Of a stretch of DNA of 64,000 nucleotides, positions 36,337-46,699 are shown in pieces; positions within the stretch are counted from its first letter, which is position 1; the number at the start of each line of letters is the position of its first letter. Both the position numbers and the translations under genes were made by a program. The DNA comes from ZC4RG42 sp003242425 (GTDB lineage: Bacteria > Pseudomonadota > Gammaproteobacteria > Burkholderiales > SG8-39). Location of the stretch: positions 1 through 64,000 of the forward strand of contig CALCIE010000029.1 of NCBI GenBank assembly GCA_937907425.1, in the 5' to 3' direction. The notes beneath the pieces are model-generated. The model did no database searches. It saw only the letters and a list, made by a program, of their open reading frames with translations, and had not been told where the DNA came from.

Positions 36337-39300
36337 TCAGGGCGCGTTTCCTTCTTCGTCGGGTGCGCGCAGCTTCTGCACCTTGGGATCGTGCCAGCTG
36401 CCGGTGATGGCGTATTCGTAGGCGAACATCTGGCCGATCGGGTCTTTGAGGATGCGCTGGGCGATCCAGGCGCCGACGCCGACCACCGGGTTCAGCAGCG
36501 CCAGGCCGGCCGCCGTGGCGACGCTGTCGCCCACGGTGGGGACGACGCGCACGTGCAGGTTCTGGGTCTCGCGCGCAAGATCGGCCGTCCCCGTGATCGC
36601 CACGGTGGCCGAAGGGCCAACCATACCAAGGTTGTCGGTCCGGATCACCCCGCGGGTGATGGTCGCGGTGCCGTCGATGCGGTCGAAGGCAAAGCCTTCG
36701 CCGAACACATCCTTGAAATCGAGCGCGATCCGGCGCGGCAGCGCCTGCAGGCTCAGCACGCCGAGCAGCCGCCCCATGCCGGGCTTGATCTGCACGAACT
36801 GGCCGTTCTCCGCCCGCAGTTGCAGAGTGCCCGAAAGGCTGCCGTAATCGAGCGCCGTGGGCGGCCCATTCCAGCCCACCTGACCGCTCAGTTCGCCTTC
36901 GCCCCCGCGCACTGTGTCCTCATAGCCGAACTGTTTCAGGTAGGCGCCGATGTTCTGCACCTGCACCTTGATGTTGAGGTCGGTACGCTCCTGCCCCAGC
37001 CGCGCCGGCCGCCAGTAGCCGCTGGCCGAGGCGGTCCCGGCGGCCGTGGCGAGCGCGACATGGTCGATGCGCCAGCCGCCGCGTTCGTTGAACGCCTGCA
37101 ACTCCAGCCGGCCGAGCTCCCGTCCGTCGAGGACGAAGCGCTCGGCAACGATGTCGAGCGCCGGCAGGCTCTGTCGCTCGGGCGGCTCGCCGCCCTGCTC
37201 CGCCACGGGCTGCGGCTGATGCAGGTAACGCAGCCGCGCCTTGACCACGCCGTTGCCTTTGGGCAGCCAGCTCACTTCGCCCGCCAGTTCGCGTGCCTGC
37301 ACCTCCGCCCGCCAGACCTTGTCGCGCAGCTGCGCCCGCACGATCACGTCGTGCACCACGCGCCCAACGCCCACGAGTTCCTTGGTACGCAAATCGAGAC
37401 TCGCCACCGGCGCCATCGTTGCGCCGCCGGCACCGCCCTGCAGCAGCGGGGCGAAGGCGTCGAGGTCGACGCGCGGCACCTCCACCGCCACGGCGATCGC
37501 GGCGCCCGCGGGCCGGGGCACGGCGGCACTGCCGATCGCAACGCCGGCTCGTTCGAGCACCGTACGCGCGCCTTCCCTGCGCAGCACGCCCTGAAGATTG
37601 AACACTTCTCCGAGGCTGACGCTCAGGCGCTGACGCGCGGCGCTTTCACTCGCGCGTTCGATCCGCAACGGCCAGCTTTCGGCCGCCGCCTTGGCAAGCG
37701 GAGCCGGCAGCTCGATCGCCACGCCCCGTAGATCCGACTCGAACACGCTGTGCGTGCGGCCGCCTTCGCTGCGGAGGACGGCCTGATACTGGAGCATGCC
37801 CTTCAGGCGCTCGGCGAACGGTACACCCACGCTGCGCGCCAATGCCGCCGCCTCCCCACGGCCCGAGGCGCGGGTCAGGATGGCATCGCCGTCCTGCTCG
37901 ATCCTGACGGTGAGCGGACCGCCCGCGTACTGCGCCTGGATGCCGGGACTGCTCGCTCCGCGCTCGCTGAAATCGACGTGGCCCTTCACGTGCGTCATCG
38001 GCAGATCGCCGGGCGCCATCACGATGGTGTTGTCGTCGAACACCACGCGGCCCTGGACCCGGCTGCGCTCCAGCGCCTCCAGCGGCAGCACCAGAGCGAG
38101 CTCCAGCCGTCCCGGGCCTTCGGCCGTCCAGCCGTCGGTCAGACCGTTGATGTAGCCGCGCACCGGGCTCTTGGCGATGTAGTGCAGCAGGGCTTCGGTC
38201 GGCGCCTGCGCCCTGCCAGTGACGCGCAGCACCGGCGCGTCGTGGTAGAGGTCGTCGAATCGCGCTTCGACCGATTGCAGTTGCGCACCGAGCGTAGTGG
38301 CGCGCTGGGCCAGGATGGTGAGCGAGGGGCCGTCGAAGAGCATCTCGCCGCTGAGATGCTCGATCGCCGGCCAGTCCGCCGCATAGCGCAAATGCACATC
38401 GGCGAGGTTCGCGGCGATGCGGAACTCGCCCTTGCGGGGGTCGCGGAAGGGGAAGTCGGCGAGGTCGCCGCGCAGCCGGAACCGCACGTCGCTCCCCCGC
38501 CCCGCCAGGATGCTCTCGCGCAGCCACTGCGCCACTTCCGGCGGCAGATAGGGAATGTATTTGTAGACGGCCGGACCGTGCGCGCGCGTCGCTCGGCCGG
38601 TGAGATCGAGCCATTGACTGCCGGAGGCGGTGGTGCGCACCCGGCCGCTCAGGCTGCCGCTCGCATCGGCGTTCTCGAACAGCAGCTCTTCGACCCGCAC
38701 ATCCACCGCACCCTCGCGCACGTTCCAGTTGATGCGGGTGCTCATGCGCTCGAGCGCGAAACGGTCGACGGCGAAGACGCCCGGATAGTGAAGCGCCAGA
38801 TCGCGGGCTTCGGCCTTGAGGCGCCCGCCGGTTTCGCTGAGCTGCACTTCGCCGTCCAGGCGCTGGAAGCCGGGCAGGTCACCGTGGGCAGCCATCCCGA
38901 GCCCTTCGAAGCGCGCGCGGGCGCTGTAGCCGGCGGGCGCCTCGAGCGCCCCCCGCCAAGCGAACTCCACCTGATGCAGGGTGCCCTGCGGCGCGGCCGC
39001 CTCCACCAGACGGCGGAAATCCTCCGGCAGCACGAAATAGCCGCTCAGCCGGGAAAGCGGTTCGAGTTCGATCTTCGCGGCCGTGATTTCGCCGCGGGCG
39101 GGGTTGCCGGCTTCGTCGAGCGCCCAGCGGACGGTGAAGTCTCCCGGCTGGAGACGTTCGCCGTCGCGGGTCTGCAGGCGCAGTTCCCGACCGTAGATCT
39201 CGTAGGCCGCGTTCGTGGACCATCCCAGCAGCGCCAGCGTGTCGCGGCTCTGTCTGCCGCCCAGCTCGCCCTGCAGCGCCGCAAGCTGCAGCTCGGGCAG

Positions 39301-40284
39301 ATCCGCACGCGCGCGCAAGCGCACATCGGCCAGCGCGACCTGCGCCCGCACTTCGTGGACACCCCGCTCGCCTACCGACAGCCACAGGCGCAACGCCCCG
39401 CGCCCGCCGCCCAGGTCGAAGGGATAGTCCACCCACTGACGCCAAGCGTCCAGATCGATGTCGTCGACGGCGGCATAGAGCCTGCCGCTCCACTCCTGCC
39501 AGCGCGCGAAACTGCGGCCGTCGAACTGTCCGCGAATGTCCACGGCCTGGCCGTATTCGGCCGGCGGCGCGCCGCGGAAAGCGAATTCGTGTCGGCTGAG
39601 GCCATTGCGCAGCAGCAGATTGAGGCCGTCGAAGCGCAGGGGCGGAGCACCGCGCAGCTCGTCGAGCCATTCGATGCTGCCGTCGCGGATGTGGATCTCG
39701 CCCTGCCGCAGCACCCAGTCGGCGGCGTTGCCCGCCGAATCCGGGCTGGGCGTGAGCTCCATGCCGGCCACATACAGCCGCCCGTCGGCCGAGCGCCGGA
39801 TGTCGAGATCGGCACGCTCGACGACCAGGGAACGCAGCCGCAGTTCGCGCGCCGGGATCGACCGCCAGGCGAACACCGCGTGTACCCGGGGCAGGGTCAG
39901 CGCAGGGTTGTCCTCGCGGTCGTAAACCGTCACCCCCCGCAGCTCGATCCAGGGATGGAACCCGCGCCAGTCGGCGCTCAAGGCGTCGATGGTGATGCGC
40001 TGGCCGAGCGCCTTTGATGCCGCCTGGGCGATGCGTTCCCGGTATTCCGGCAACTGCGGCACCAGCCAGTACCGCGCCGCCAGCAGCGCCAGCGCGGCCA
40101 GGAAGTACAGACCGACGAGCAGCCAGCCGACGCGCCGCAGCCAGCGCAGCCAAGCGCGTTCGCGTGCGGCAGGTCCGGGTTCCAGGTTGTGGACGGTGTG
40201 GGACAAGACCGGGTCGGCAGGAGGGACGGTTATGGGATGATCGCTCGCTTCACGCTCCAGTCCAGGACGGTGCGGGAGCGTCAT
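36337..40284 (-). CDS. YhdP family AsmA-like lipid-transport protein
   Basis: 1315 residues. A single N-terminal membrane helix (about 50-72, WLLVGLYFLAALALLAARYW) anchors a very long periplasmic beta-rich region. The DUF3971 and AsmA-like C-terminal parts are recognisable (LRAENGQFVQIKPGMGRLLG, then RIALDFKDVFGEGFAFD and IAITGTADLA-type strands). In E. coli YhdP, with TamB and YdbH, moves phospholipid to the outer membrane. The length fits the family (about 1270). The first ATG sits beside the glnE region with no ribosome site, so the start may be a little further in. First gene of yhdP-nit-tldD; divergent from glnE with a shared 133-bp control region. Confidence 0.9.
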   Translation of the reverse strand: MTLPHRPGLEREASDHPITVPPADPVLSHTVHNLEPGPAARERAWLRWLRRVGWLLVGLYFLAALALLAARYWLVPQLPEYRERIAQAASKALGQRITIDALSADWRGFHPWIELRGVTVYDREDNPALTLPRVHAVFAWRSIPARELRLRSLVVERADLDIRRSADGRLYVAGMELTPSPDSAGNAADWVLRQGEIHIRDGSIEWLDELRGAPPLRFDGLNLLLRNGLSRHEFAFRGAPPAEYGQAVDIRGQFDGRSFARWQEWSGRLYAAVDDIDLDAWRQWVDYPFDLGGGRGALRLWLSVGERGVHEVRAQVALADVRLRARADLPELQLAALQGELGGRQSRDTLALLGWSTNAAYEIYGRELRLQTRDGERLQPGDFTVRWALDEAGNPARGEITAAKIELEPLSRLSGYFVLPEDFRRLVEAAAPQGTLHQVEFAWRGALEAPAGYSARARFEGLGMAAHGDLPGFQRLDGEVQLSETGGRLKAEARDLALHYPGVFAVDRFALERMSTRINWNVREGAVDVRVEELLFENADASGSLSGRVRTTASGSQWLDLTGRATRAHGPAVYKYIPYLPPEVAQWLRESILAGRGSDVRFRLRGDLADFPFRDPRKGEFRIAANLADVHLRYAADWPAIEHLSGEMLFDGPSLTILAQRATTLGAQLQSVEARFDDLYHDAPVLRVTGRAQAPTEALLHYIAKSPVRGYINGLTDGWTAEGPGRLELALVLPLEALERSRVQGRVVFDDNTIVMAPGDLPMTHVKGHVDFSERGASSPGIQAQYAGGPLTVRIEQDGDAILTRASGRGEAAALARSVGVPFAERLKGMLQYQAVLRSEGGRTHSVFESDLRGVAIELPAPLAKAAAESWPLRIERASESAARQRLSVSLGEVFNLQGVLRREGARTVLERAGVAIGSAAVPRPAGAAIAVAVEVPRVDLDAFAPLLQGGAGGATMAPVASLDLRTKELVGVGRVVHDVIVRAQLRDKVWRAEVQARELAGEVSWLPKGNGVVKARLRYLHQPQPVAEQGGEPPERQSLPALDIVAERFVLDGRELGRLELQAFNERGGWRIDHVALATAAGTASASGYWRPARLGQERTDLNIKVQVQNIGAYLKQFGYEDTVRGGEGELSGQVGWNGPPTALDYGSLSGTLQLRAENGQFVQIKPGMGRLLGVLSLQALPRRIALDFKDVFGEGFAFDRIDGTATITRGVIRTDNLGMVGPSATVAITGTADLARETQNLHVRVVPTVGDSVATAAGLALLNPVVGVGAWIAQRILKDPIGQMFAYEYAITGSWHDPKVQKLRAPDEEGNAP

Positions 40285-40417
40285 GCACAGTCAATGCACA
40301 AATCGGGCGCCCGCCTCGCCCGGGGTCCGGCGGCCCGCTTACAATGCCACGATCGCCTGCAGTGCAGCGCCGCCGTGCCGAGTCGATGATTCTATCGCCG
40401 CGCTCGCCTTTCTTTCT

Positions 40418-43141
40418 ATGACGACCGCCTCGCCTCCGCCTACTTTCTCCGATACCGCGTCGCTGCGCTCGGCTCTGCGTTATTCGCGCTACGCGCAGCG
40501 GCTGCTCGAGGCCCGTCCGGAATATGCGGAGGAGCTGGAACGCGGGCGCACCGAGGCTTGGAGCGCCGCGGCGATGCGTGCGTTCCTTGCGCCCGACAGC
40601 TGGCAGCGTGGAGACGATCCCGAAGCGGCCCTGGCCGCGCGCCTGCGCGAACTGCGCGCCCGCGTCATGCTGCGCCTGGCGGCGCGCGATCTGGCCGGGC
40701 TCGCCCCGCTCGAGGAAGTGACGACCACCATGACCGCGCTGGCGGAGGTGGCGCTGCAGACGGCACTCGACTTCCACTACGCGCGCCTGACGGCGCGCTA
40801 CGGCCGGCCGCTGGCCGAGGGCCGCGTACAGCCGCTGCTGGTGGTCGGCATGGGCAAGCTCGGCGGCGGCGAACTGAACGTCTCCTCGGACATTGACCTG
40901 GTATTCCTCTACCCCGGGGAAGGCGAGACCGACGGCGAGCGGCCGCTGGCGAACCAGGAATTCTTCGTGCGGCTGGGCCAGCGCATCATCCGGACGCTGA
41001 GCGAAGTGACCGCCGACGGACAGGTGTTCCGCGTCGACATGCGCCTGCGGCCCTGGGGCGATGCCGGCGCGCTGGCCACGGGTTTCGAAGCCCTGGAACA
41101 GTATTTCGTCGCCCACGGCCGCGAGTGGGAGCGCTACGCCTGGATCAAGGCGCGCGTGGTGGCGGGCGGCGACGCCCAGAGCATCGCCGAGCTGGAACAG
41201 CTCGTGCGCCCGTTCGTGTTCCGCAAATACCTGGACTACGCCACCATCGGCGCCGTCCGCACCCTGCACGCCCAGATCCGGCGCGAAGTCATGCGGCGCG
41301 ACCTGGTCGACGACATCAAGCTCGGCCCCGGCGGCATCCGCGAAATCGAATTCATCGCCCAGTCCTTCCAACTCATCCGTGGCGGCCGCGAGTCGGCGCT
41401 GCGGGAGCGGTCCACGCTGCAGATCCTGCAGACGCTCGGCGCCAAGCGTCTGCTCGAGCCCGAGGCCGTGGCGCAGCTGCGCGAGGCCTACGTCTTCCTG
41501 CGCCGCCTCGAGCACCGGCTGCAATACCTCGACGACAACCAGACGCACCGTCTGCCGGCGAACGAGGCGGACCGGGCGCTCGTCGCCGAAGCCATGGGCT
41601 GGGCCGGCTGGGAGGCGCTGCGCGCCGCGCTCGACGCCCACCGCGCGGTGGTGACGGCGCGCTTCGAAAGCGTGTTCGCGGCCGGCGAGGAGGAAGAGCG
41701 CAATAGTTTCCAGCCGGTTTGCGACGGCGGGCTGTCGGTACCCGAAGCGGCGGTGCAGCTCTCGCGCTGGGGTTTCGAGGACGGCCGCGGCGCGGCCGAG
41801 CGGCTTTACGCCTTCCAGCGCAGTGCGCGCTACCGTTCGCTGCCGGCCAGCAGCCAGGCGCGGCTCGACGCGCTGCTGCCGCGCGTGGTGGAAGCCGCAT
41901 GCCGCACCGCTGCGCCCGATGCGGCGCTGGCGCGCTGCCTGGAGCTCCTGGAGGCGATCGGCGGCCGGGCCGCCTACCTTGCCCTGTTGCAGGAGAGCCC
42001 GCAGGCGCTGGCGCGCGTGGCCGAGCTTCTGTCCGCCTCACCCTGGGCGGCGAGCTATCTCACCCGCCACCCCATCCTGCTCGACGAACTGCTCGACCCC
42101 CGTCAGTTGCACACGCCGCCGGACTGGAGCGCATTCCTGCTCCAGTTGCGCACGGAAATGGCCGCGAACGAGGGCGACACCGAGCGCCAGATGGATCTGA
42201 TGCGCGAGCTGCATCATGCCCAGGTGTTCCGGCTGCTGGCGCAGGATCTGGCGGGACTGCTGACGGTCGAGCGCCTGGCGGATCACCTGTCCATGGCGGC
42301 CGATCTGGTGCTCGCGGTTTCGCTCGAGCAATGCTGGAAGCTCGTGAGGCAGCGCCACCGCGAGACCCCGCGCATCGCCGTGATCGGCTACGGCAAGCTG
42401 GGCGGCAAGGAACTGGGCTACGCCTCGGACCTGGATCTGGTCTACATCTACGACGACGACCACTCCGCCGCGCCGGAGAACTACGCGCGCCTGGTGCAGC
42501 GCATGAACACCTGGCTCGGCAGCCACACCGCGGCCGGAACGCTGTTCGAGACCGATCTGCGCCTGCGGCCGAACGGCGAGGCCGGGCTGCTGGCGCATTC
42601 CATGGACGCCTTCCGCCGCTACCAGCTCGAATCGGCCTGGTCGTGGGAGCACCAGGCCCTCACCCGGGCGCGCTTCTGCGCCGGCGACGCGGCGCTGGGG
42701 GCGCTGTTCGACGCCCTGCGGCGTGACATCCTCACCGCGCCGGTGGACATCGAAGCCCTGCGCAACGACGTGCTGACGATGCGGGCGAAGCTCCTCGAAG
42801 GCCACCCGAATCATTCCCAGCTCTTCGACATCAAGCACGACCGCGGCGGCATGGTGGACATCGAGTTCATCGTCCAGTACCTGGTGCTCGCCCACGCCCC
42901 GCGCCACTACGAGCTGACCGCCAACCTGGGCAACATCGCGCTGCTGCACATGGCCGGCGGCCTGCACCTGATCCCCTCCGCGCTCGCCTCGGCGGTGGCT
43001 GACGCCTACCGCGAATACCGGCGGCTGCAGCACAAATTGCGCTTGAACGGCGCGCAGTACGCGCGCGTGGAGCACGAAACCGTGGCGCCCTACATCGAAG
43101 CCACCACCGCGCTGTGGCAGACGGTGTTCGGGCGTGACTAA
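40418..43141 (+). CDS. glnE: Glutamine synthetase adenylyltransferase/adenylyl-removing enzyme
   Basis: 907 residues from MTTASPPPTFSDT; the open frame extends 45 codons upstream without family resemblance. Two nucleotidyltransferase domains are present. The N-terminal (deadenylylating) half has GMGKLGGGELNVSSDIDLVF, and the C-terminal (adenylylating) half has GYGKLGGKELGYASDLDLVYIYD. Each is followed by a PII-uridylyltransferase-like helical domain, and GGIREIEFIAQ and GGMVDIEFIVQ repeat in both halves. It adjusts glutamine synthetase to nitrogen status under PII control. The following ilvE lies about 130 bp downstream. Confidence 0.96.
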   Translation: MTTASPPPTFSDTASLRSALRYSRYAQRLLEARPEYAEELERGRTEAWSAAAMRAFLAPDSWQRGDDPEAALAARLRELRARVMLRLAARDLAGLAPLEEVTTTMTALAEVALQTALDFHYARLTARYGRPLAEGRVQPLLVVGMGKLGGGELNVSSDIDLVFLYPGEGETDGERPLANQEFFVRLGQRIIRTLSEVTADGQVFRVDMRLRPWGDAGALATGFEALEQYFVAHGREWERYAWIKARVVAGGDAQSIAELEQLVRPFVFRKYLDYATIGAVRTLHAQIRREVMRRDLVDDIKLGPGGIREIEFIAQSFQLIRGGRESALRERSTLQILQTLGAKRLLEPEAVAQLREAYVFLRRLEHRLQYLDDNQTHRLPANEADRALVAEAMGWAGWEALRAALDAHRAVVTARFESVFAAGEEEERNSFQPVCDGGLSVPEAAVQLSRWGFEDGRGAAERLYAFQRSARYRSLPASSQARLDALLPRVVEAACRTAAPDAALARCLELLEAIGGRAAYLALLQESPQALARVAELLSASPWAASYLTRHPILLDELLDPRQLHTPPDWSAFLLQLRTEMAANEGDTERQMDLMRELHHAQVFRLLAQDLAGLLTVERLADHLSMAADLVLAVSLEQCWKLVRQRHRETPRIAVIGYGKLGGKELGYASDLDLVYIYDDDHSAAPENYARLVQRMNTWLGSHTAAGTLFETDLRLRPNGEAGLLAHSMDAFRRYQLESAWSWEHQALTRARFCAGDAALGALFDALRRDILTAPVDIEALRNDVLTMRAKLLEGHPNHSQLFDIKHDRGGMVDIEFIVQYLVLAHAPRHYELTANLGNIALLHMAGGLHLIPSALASAVADAYREYRRLQHKLRLNGAQYARVEHETVAPYIEATTALWQTVFGRD

Positions 43142-43273
43142 GGCCCGGCCGCGGATGCGCGGCACCGCTGCGGCGCGCGGCGCTTTTTCGCTAGAATGCC
43201 GGCTTTGCTTCAACCCTGCTCCCGCGCCGCCCCGGCCCGCGGGACGCCCGAAATCATCCCGGAGAACAACGAC

Positions 43274-44197
43274 ATGTCCATGGCCGACCGCGACGGTTGG
43301 ATCTGGTATGACGGCAAGCTCGTGCCTTGGCGTGATGCCACCACCCACGTCCTCACCCACTCGCTGCATTACGGACTCGCCGTTTTCGAAGGCGTACGCG
43401 CCTACAACACCGTCAACGGCACGGCCATCTTCCGTTTGAGGGAACACACCGAGCGGCTGTTCAACTCTGCGCACATCTACCGCATGAAGCTGCCCTTCAC
43501 GCCCGAGGAGCTGATGGAGGCGCAGAAGGAAGTGGTGCGCGCCAACAAGCTGGAAAGCGCCTACATCCGGCCGATCGCTTTCTACGGCGCGGAAAAGATG
43601 GGCGTTTCGCCCCTCGGCGCCAAGGTGCACGTGGCGGTCGCCGCCTGGCCCTGGGGCGCGTACCTGGGTGCCGACGGCCTGGAACGCGGCATCCGTGTCA
43701 AGACCTCCTCCTACGCGCGCCACCACGTCAACGTGTCGATGTGCCGCGCGAAGTATTCCGGCACCTATGCCAACTCCATTCTCGCCAACATGGAGGCCAC
43801 CGAGCACGGCTACGACGAGGGTCTGCTGCTCGACGTGGACGGCTTCGTCGCCGAAGGCCCGGGCGAGAACCTCTTCATCGTCAAGAAAGGTTGCATCTAC
43901 GAACCGGAAATCGCCTCGGCGCTGATCGGCATCACGCGCGAGACGATCATCACGCTCGCCAACGACCTCGGCTACGAGGTCAAGTCGAAGCGCCTCACGC
44001 GCGACGACGTGTACATCGCCGACGAGGCGTTCTTCACCGGCACAGCGGCCGAAGTCACGCCGATCCGCGAAGTGGACGGCCGCACCATCGGCGAAGGCAA
44101 GCGCGGCCCGGTCACGACGCGGCTGCAGAAGGCCTTCTTCGACCTGGTCGCCGGCAAGAACAGCAAATACGCGGAATGGTTGACCCCGGTCGCCTGA
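43274..44197 (+). CDS. ilvE: Branched-chain amino acid aminotransferase
   Basis: 307 residues, fold-type IV PLP enzyme for the last step of Leu, Ile and Val synthesis. The PLP lysine is in NVSMCRAKYSGTYANS, and the start DGWIWYDGKLVPWRDA and LHYGLAVFEGVRAY, as well as GPGENLF, are diagnostic. The start MSMADRD lies behind CCGGAGAACAACGAC; upstream codons in the frame are non-coding. The downstream zinc-finger gene starts 38 bp after the stop, as in many betaproteobacteria. Confidence 0.95.
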   Translation: MSMADRDGWIWYDGKLVPWRDATTHVLTHSLHYGLAVFEGVRAYNTVNGTAIFRLREHTERLFNSAHIYRMKLPFTPEELMEAQKEVVRANKLESAYIRPIAFYGAEKMGVSPLGAKVHVAVAAWPWGAYLGADGLERGIRVKTSSYARHHVNVSMCRAKYSGTYANSILANMEATEHGYDEGLLLDVDGFVAEGPGENLFIVKKGCIYEPEIASALIGITRETIITLANDLGYEVKSKRLTRDDVYIADEAFFTGTAAEVTPIREVDGRTIGEGKRGPVTTRLQKAFFDLVAGKNSKYAEWLTPVA

Positions 44198-44235
44198 GCG
44201 CGGCCGGCCAACGTCCAGACGGAGTAACGACGAAA

Positions 44236-44433
44236 ATGGCTGAAGCCTTGAAAAAAGAAACGGTTGTCGAGGTCACCGAGAAAGACCTGCCGCTGCACTG
44301 TCCCACGCCCGACACACCGGTGTGGAACTACCATCCGCGCGTGTTTCTCGACGTGGTCGACCTCGGCACGGTGCGCTGTCCCTATTGCGGCACGATCTAC
44401 CAGTACAAGGGCGAGCGTCCCGCCGGTCACTGA
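44236..44433 (+). CDS. Small CHCC zinc-finger domain protein
   Basis: 65 residues from MAEALKKETVVEVTEKDLP. A zf-CHCC motif (Cys22 in LHCP, His33 in NYHPRV, and the pair CPYCGTIY) matches the family related to the NDUFS6 accessory subunit of complex I. In betaproteobacteria the gene commonly lies between ilvE and waaF, as here. The role is unknown; a zinc-binding accessory function is the best guess. Confidence 0.88.
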   Translation: MAEALKKETVVEVTEKDLPLHCPTPDTPVWNYHPRVFLDVVDLGTVRCPYCGTIYQYKGERPAGH

Positions 44434-44551
44434 TCCCCTCTTCCGCGCGCAACACCGCACGCATCGCGCCGCACCGACACTGGACGAACCAGAACGAATC
44501 GGGCACGCTGCTGTCATCCAGTAGCGTACCCGTCGTTTGCGGTCGCGCCTC

Positions 44552-45571
44552 ATGTCCCGCACCCTGATCGTCGCTCCCAATTGGATCGGAGATGCGCTGC
44601 TCGCGCAGCCGCTGTTCGCACGCCTGCGCGAACAGCGGCCGGGCGAACGCATCGACGCGCTCGCGCCGCCGTGGACCGCGCCGGTGCTCGGGCGCATGCC
44701 CGAGATCGACGAAGTGATCCAGTCGCCCTTCGATCACGGCGAATTCAAACTCGCGGCGCGCTGGCGTCTCGGCCGGCGGCTCAAAGAGCGCGGCTTCGCG
44801 CGCGCGATCGTGCTGCCCAACAGCTGGAAATCGGCGCTGGTGCCCTTTTTCGCGGGCATTCCGGAGCGCATCGGCTACGTGGGCGAGGCGCGCTACGGGT
44901 TGCTCAACGTCATCCACAAACTCGACGAGAAAGCGCTGCCGCTGATGGCGGAGCGCTATGCCAAGCTAGCGGAGGATCCGTCCGAGCCGCCGCAGCGGCC
45001 GCTGCCGCGGGTACGGCTGCGCGTGGACGAGGCCAATCTCATCATTAACATCGGCCGGCTGGGCCTGGACCGCTCGCGGCCAGTCGTCGCGATGTGTCCG
45101 GGCGCTGAATACGGGCCGGCCAAGCGCTGGCCCACGCGGCATTTCGCCACGCTGGCGCGCAAGCTGCGCGCGCGCGGCAAAACGGTCTGGCTGTTCGGTT
45201 CGCAAAAGGACCGCCCGGTCGCCGACGAAATCGTGGCGCTCTCGGACGGCGCCTGCGTCAATCTCTGCGGCCGCACCAACCTCGCCTCGGCCATCGACCT
45301 CATGTCGGTGGCGCAATGCGTGGTGACCAACGACTCCGGGCTGATGCACGTCGCGGCGGCGCTGGGACGGCCGATCGTCGCCCTGTACGGGTCGTCGAGC
45401 CCGCACCACACCCCGCCGCTCAGCCCCAACGCGCGGCTGGTGACGCTCAGTCTGGAATGCAGCCCCTGCTATCAGCGCGAATGCCCGCTGGGGCATTTCA
45501 AGTGTCTGAACGATCTCGAGCCGGAGCGGGTAGCGGCCGAGATCGACAAGCTGGAAACGACCGCCGCCTGA
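44552..45571 (+). CDS. waaF: Lipopolysaccharide heptosyltransferase II
   Basis: 339 residues, GT9 family. The start is MSRTLIVAPNWIGDALLAQP. Other blocks are VAMCPGAEYGPAKRWPTRHF and VTNDSGLMHVAAALGRPIVALYGSSSP, which form the ADP-heptose site, and the family pair CSPCYQRECPLGHFKC. It adds the second heptose to the LPS inner core on the cytoplasmic face. It fits with rfaE2 (62059) and the sedoheptulose-isomerase-like gene (56590) elsewhere in the window. A GC hairpin covers its stop codon. Confidence 0.94.
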   Translation: MSRTLIVAPNWIGDALLAQPLFARLREQRPGERIDALAPPWTAPVLGRMPEIDEVIQSPFDHGEFKLAARWRLGRRLKERGFARAIVLPNSWKSALVPFFAGIPERIGYVGEARYGLLNVIHKLDEKALPLMAERYAKLAEDPSEPPQRPLPRVRLRVDEANLIINIGRLGLDRSRPVVAMCPGAEYGPAKRWPTRHFATLARKLRARGKTVWLFGSQKDRPVADEIVALSDGACVNLCGRTNLASAIDLMSVAQCVVTNDSGLMHVAAALGRPIVALYGSSSPHHTPPLSPNARLVTLSLECSPCYQRECPLGHFKCLNDLEPERVAAEIDKLETTAA

Positions 45572-45579
45572 GGCGGCGG
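45561..45579. terminator. Hairpin at the waaF stop, convergent with the Bug gene
   Basis: CCGCCGCC-TGA-GGCGGCGG is a perfect 8-bp stem whose loop is the waaF stop codon. It lies between convergent genes and could stop transcription from both sides, but lacks a clear T-run. Confidence 0.45.
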
Positions 45580-45589
45580 TCTCAGGCGC

Positions 45590-46567
45590 TCAGTCGACCC
45601 GCGCGCCGCTCGCTTTCACCACCTTCGACCACTTCTCGCGTTCGGCCTCGACGAACTTGGCGAAGTTCTCCGGCGTGTCACCGACGAAGTCAGAGCCCGT
45701 GTCGGCGAGGGTCTTCTGGAAGTCGGGCATCTTCATCGCCTTGAGCGCGGCGGCGTTGATCTTGTCGACGAGTTCCTTCGGCATGCCGGCCGGGGCGAAG
45801 AAACCGTACCAGGCATAGGACTCCACCTCCGGATAGCCCAGTTCGGCGAAGGTCGGGATGTCCGGGAACTGCGGCGAACGCTGCGCCCCGCTCATCGCGA
45901 TCGCTTTGACCTTGCCCGCTTTGATGTGCGGCGTGATCGCGATCATGCTGTCGAACATCACCGGCACGTGGCCGCCCAGCAGATCGTTGATTGCGGGCGC
46001 CGAGCCCTTGTAGGGCACATGGATCATGTCGAGCTTCGCGACCGACTTGAACAGCTCGCCGGTCAGGTGCTGCGGCGTGCCGTTGCCCGCGGAGGCGTAC
46101 TGGAAGGTGCCCTTTTGCGCCTTGATGTGCTCGATCAGCTCCTTCAGGTTGTTGGCGGGCACCGAGGGATGCGCCACCAGCACCAGCGGTACACGCAGCA
46201 GGTTGGTGATCGGAATCAGATCCTTGGCCGGATCGAAGGGCATGCTGCTGTAGAGGCTGGGGTTGATCACGATCGGCGCGCTCGAGGTGATGAGCAGGGT
46301 ATAGCCGTCGGGCGCGGATTTGGTCACCGCCGCCGTGCCGACGTTGCCGCCCGCGCCGCCGCGGTTCTCGACCAGGAAGGTCTGCCCCAGCAGTTCCGTC
46401 AGTCCCTTGGCGATCGGACGCGCCGCGATATCGGACGGCCCGCCGGGCGGCCAGGGCACCACGATGGTCACAGGTTTGGCCGGCCACTCCTGGGCCGTTG
46501 CCGAAAACGGCACGAGCCCGGTCAGGAGCGCGCCGCACAATATCGCCATTGCACGCAATACACGCAT
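45590..46567 (-). CDS. Orphan Bug/TctC-family periplasmic receptor
   Basis: 325 residues with a Sec signal peptide (cleavage near ATAQEWP, about 26) and the Bug signatures VTIVVPWPPGGPSDIAAR, VENRGGAGGNVGT and MIHVPYKGSAPAINDLLGGHV. No tctA or tctB gene is adjacent, so it must share permeases encoded elsewhere or act as a sensor, as is common for Bug proteins in this class. The ligand is unknown. A GAGGAGGA ribosome site precedes the ATG. It differs widely from the island's TctC, so it is not a recent duplicate. Confidence 0.92.
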   Translation of the reverse strand: MRVLRAMAILCGALLTGLVPFSATAQEWPAKPVTIVVPWPPGGPSDIAARPIAKGLTELLGQTFLVENRGGAGGNVGTAAVTKSAPDGYTLLITSSAPIVINPSLYSSMPFDPAKDLIPITNLLRVPLVLVAHPSVPANNLKELIEHIKAQKGTFQYASAGNGTPQHLTGELFKSVAKLDMIHVPYKGSAPAINDLLGGHVPVMFDSMIAITPHIKAGKVKAIAMSGAQRSPQFPDIPTFAELGYPEVESYAWYGFFAPAGMPKELVDKINAAALKAMKMPDFQKTLADTGSDFVGDTPENFAKFVEAEREKWSKVVKASGARVD

Positions 46568-46699
46568 AGATCCTCCTCGTCGGTGAGCGCGGCCTTTTCG
46601 TGCACACCACCGGCCGCCGCGCGGGCCGCTTGGCGCATCTCAATGCAGAATCATATGCCGCCCCGTGCCGGGGCGGCGCGATGACGAGATCCCGACACC

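Noticed and set aside
43741..44433. A 230-codon frame ending in the zinc-finger protein
   Set aside because: The first 165 codons are ilvE out of frame; the ATG at 44236 has its own ribosome site and the family length.
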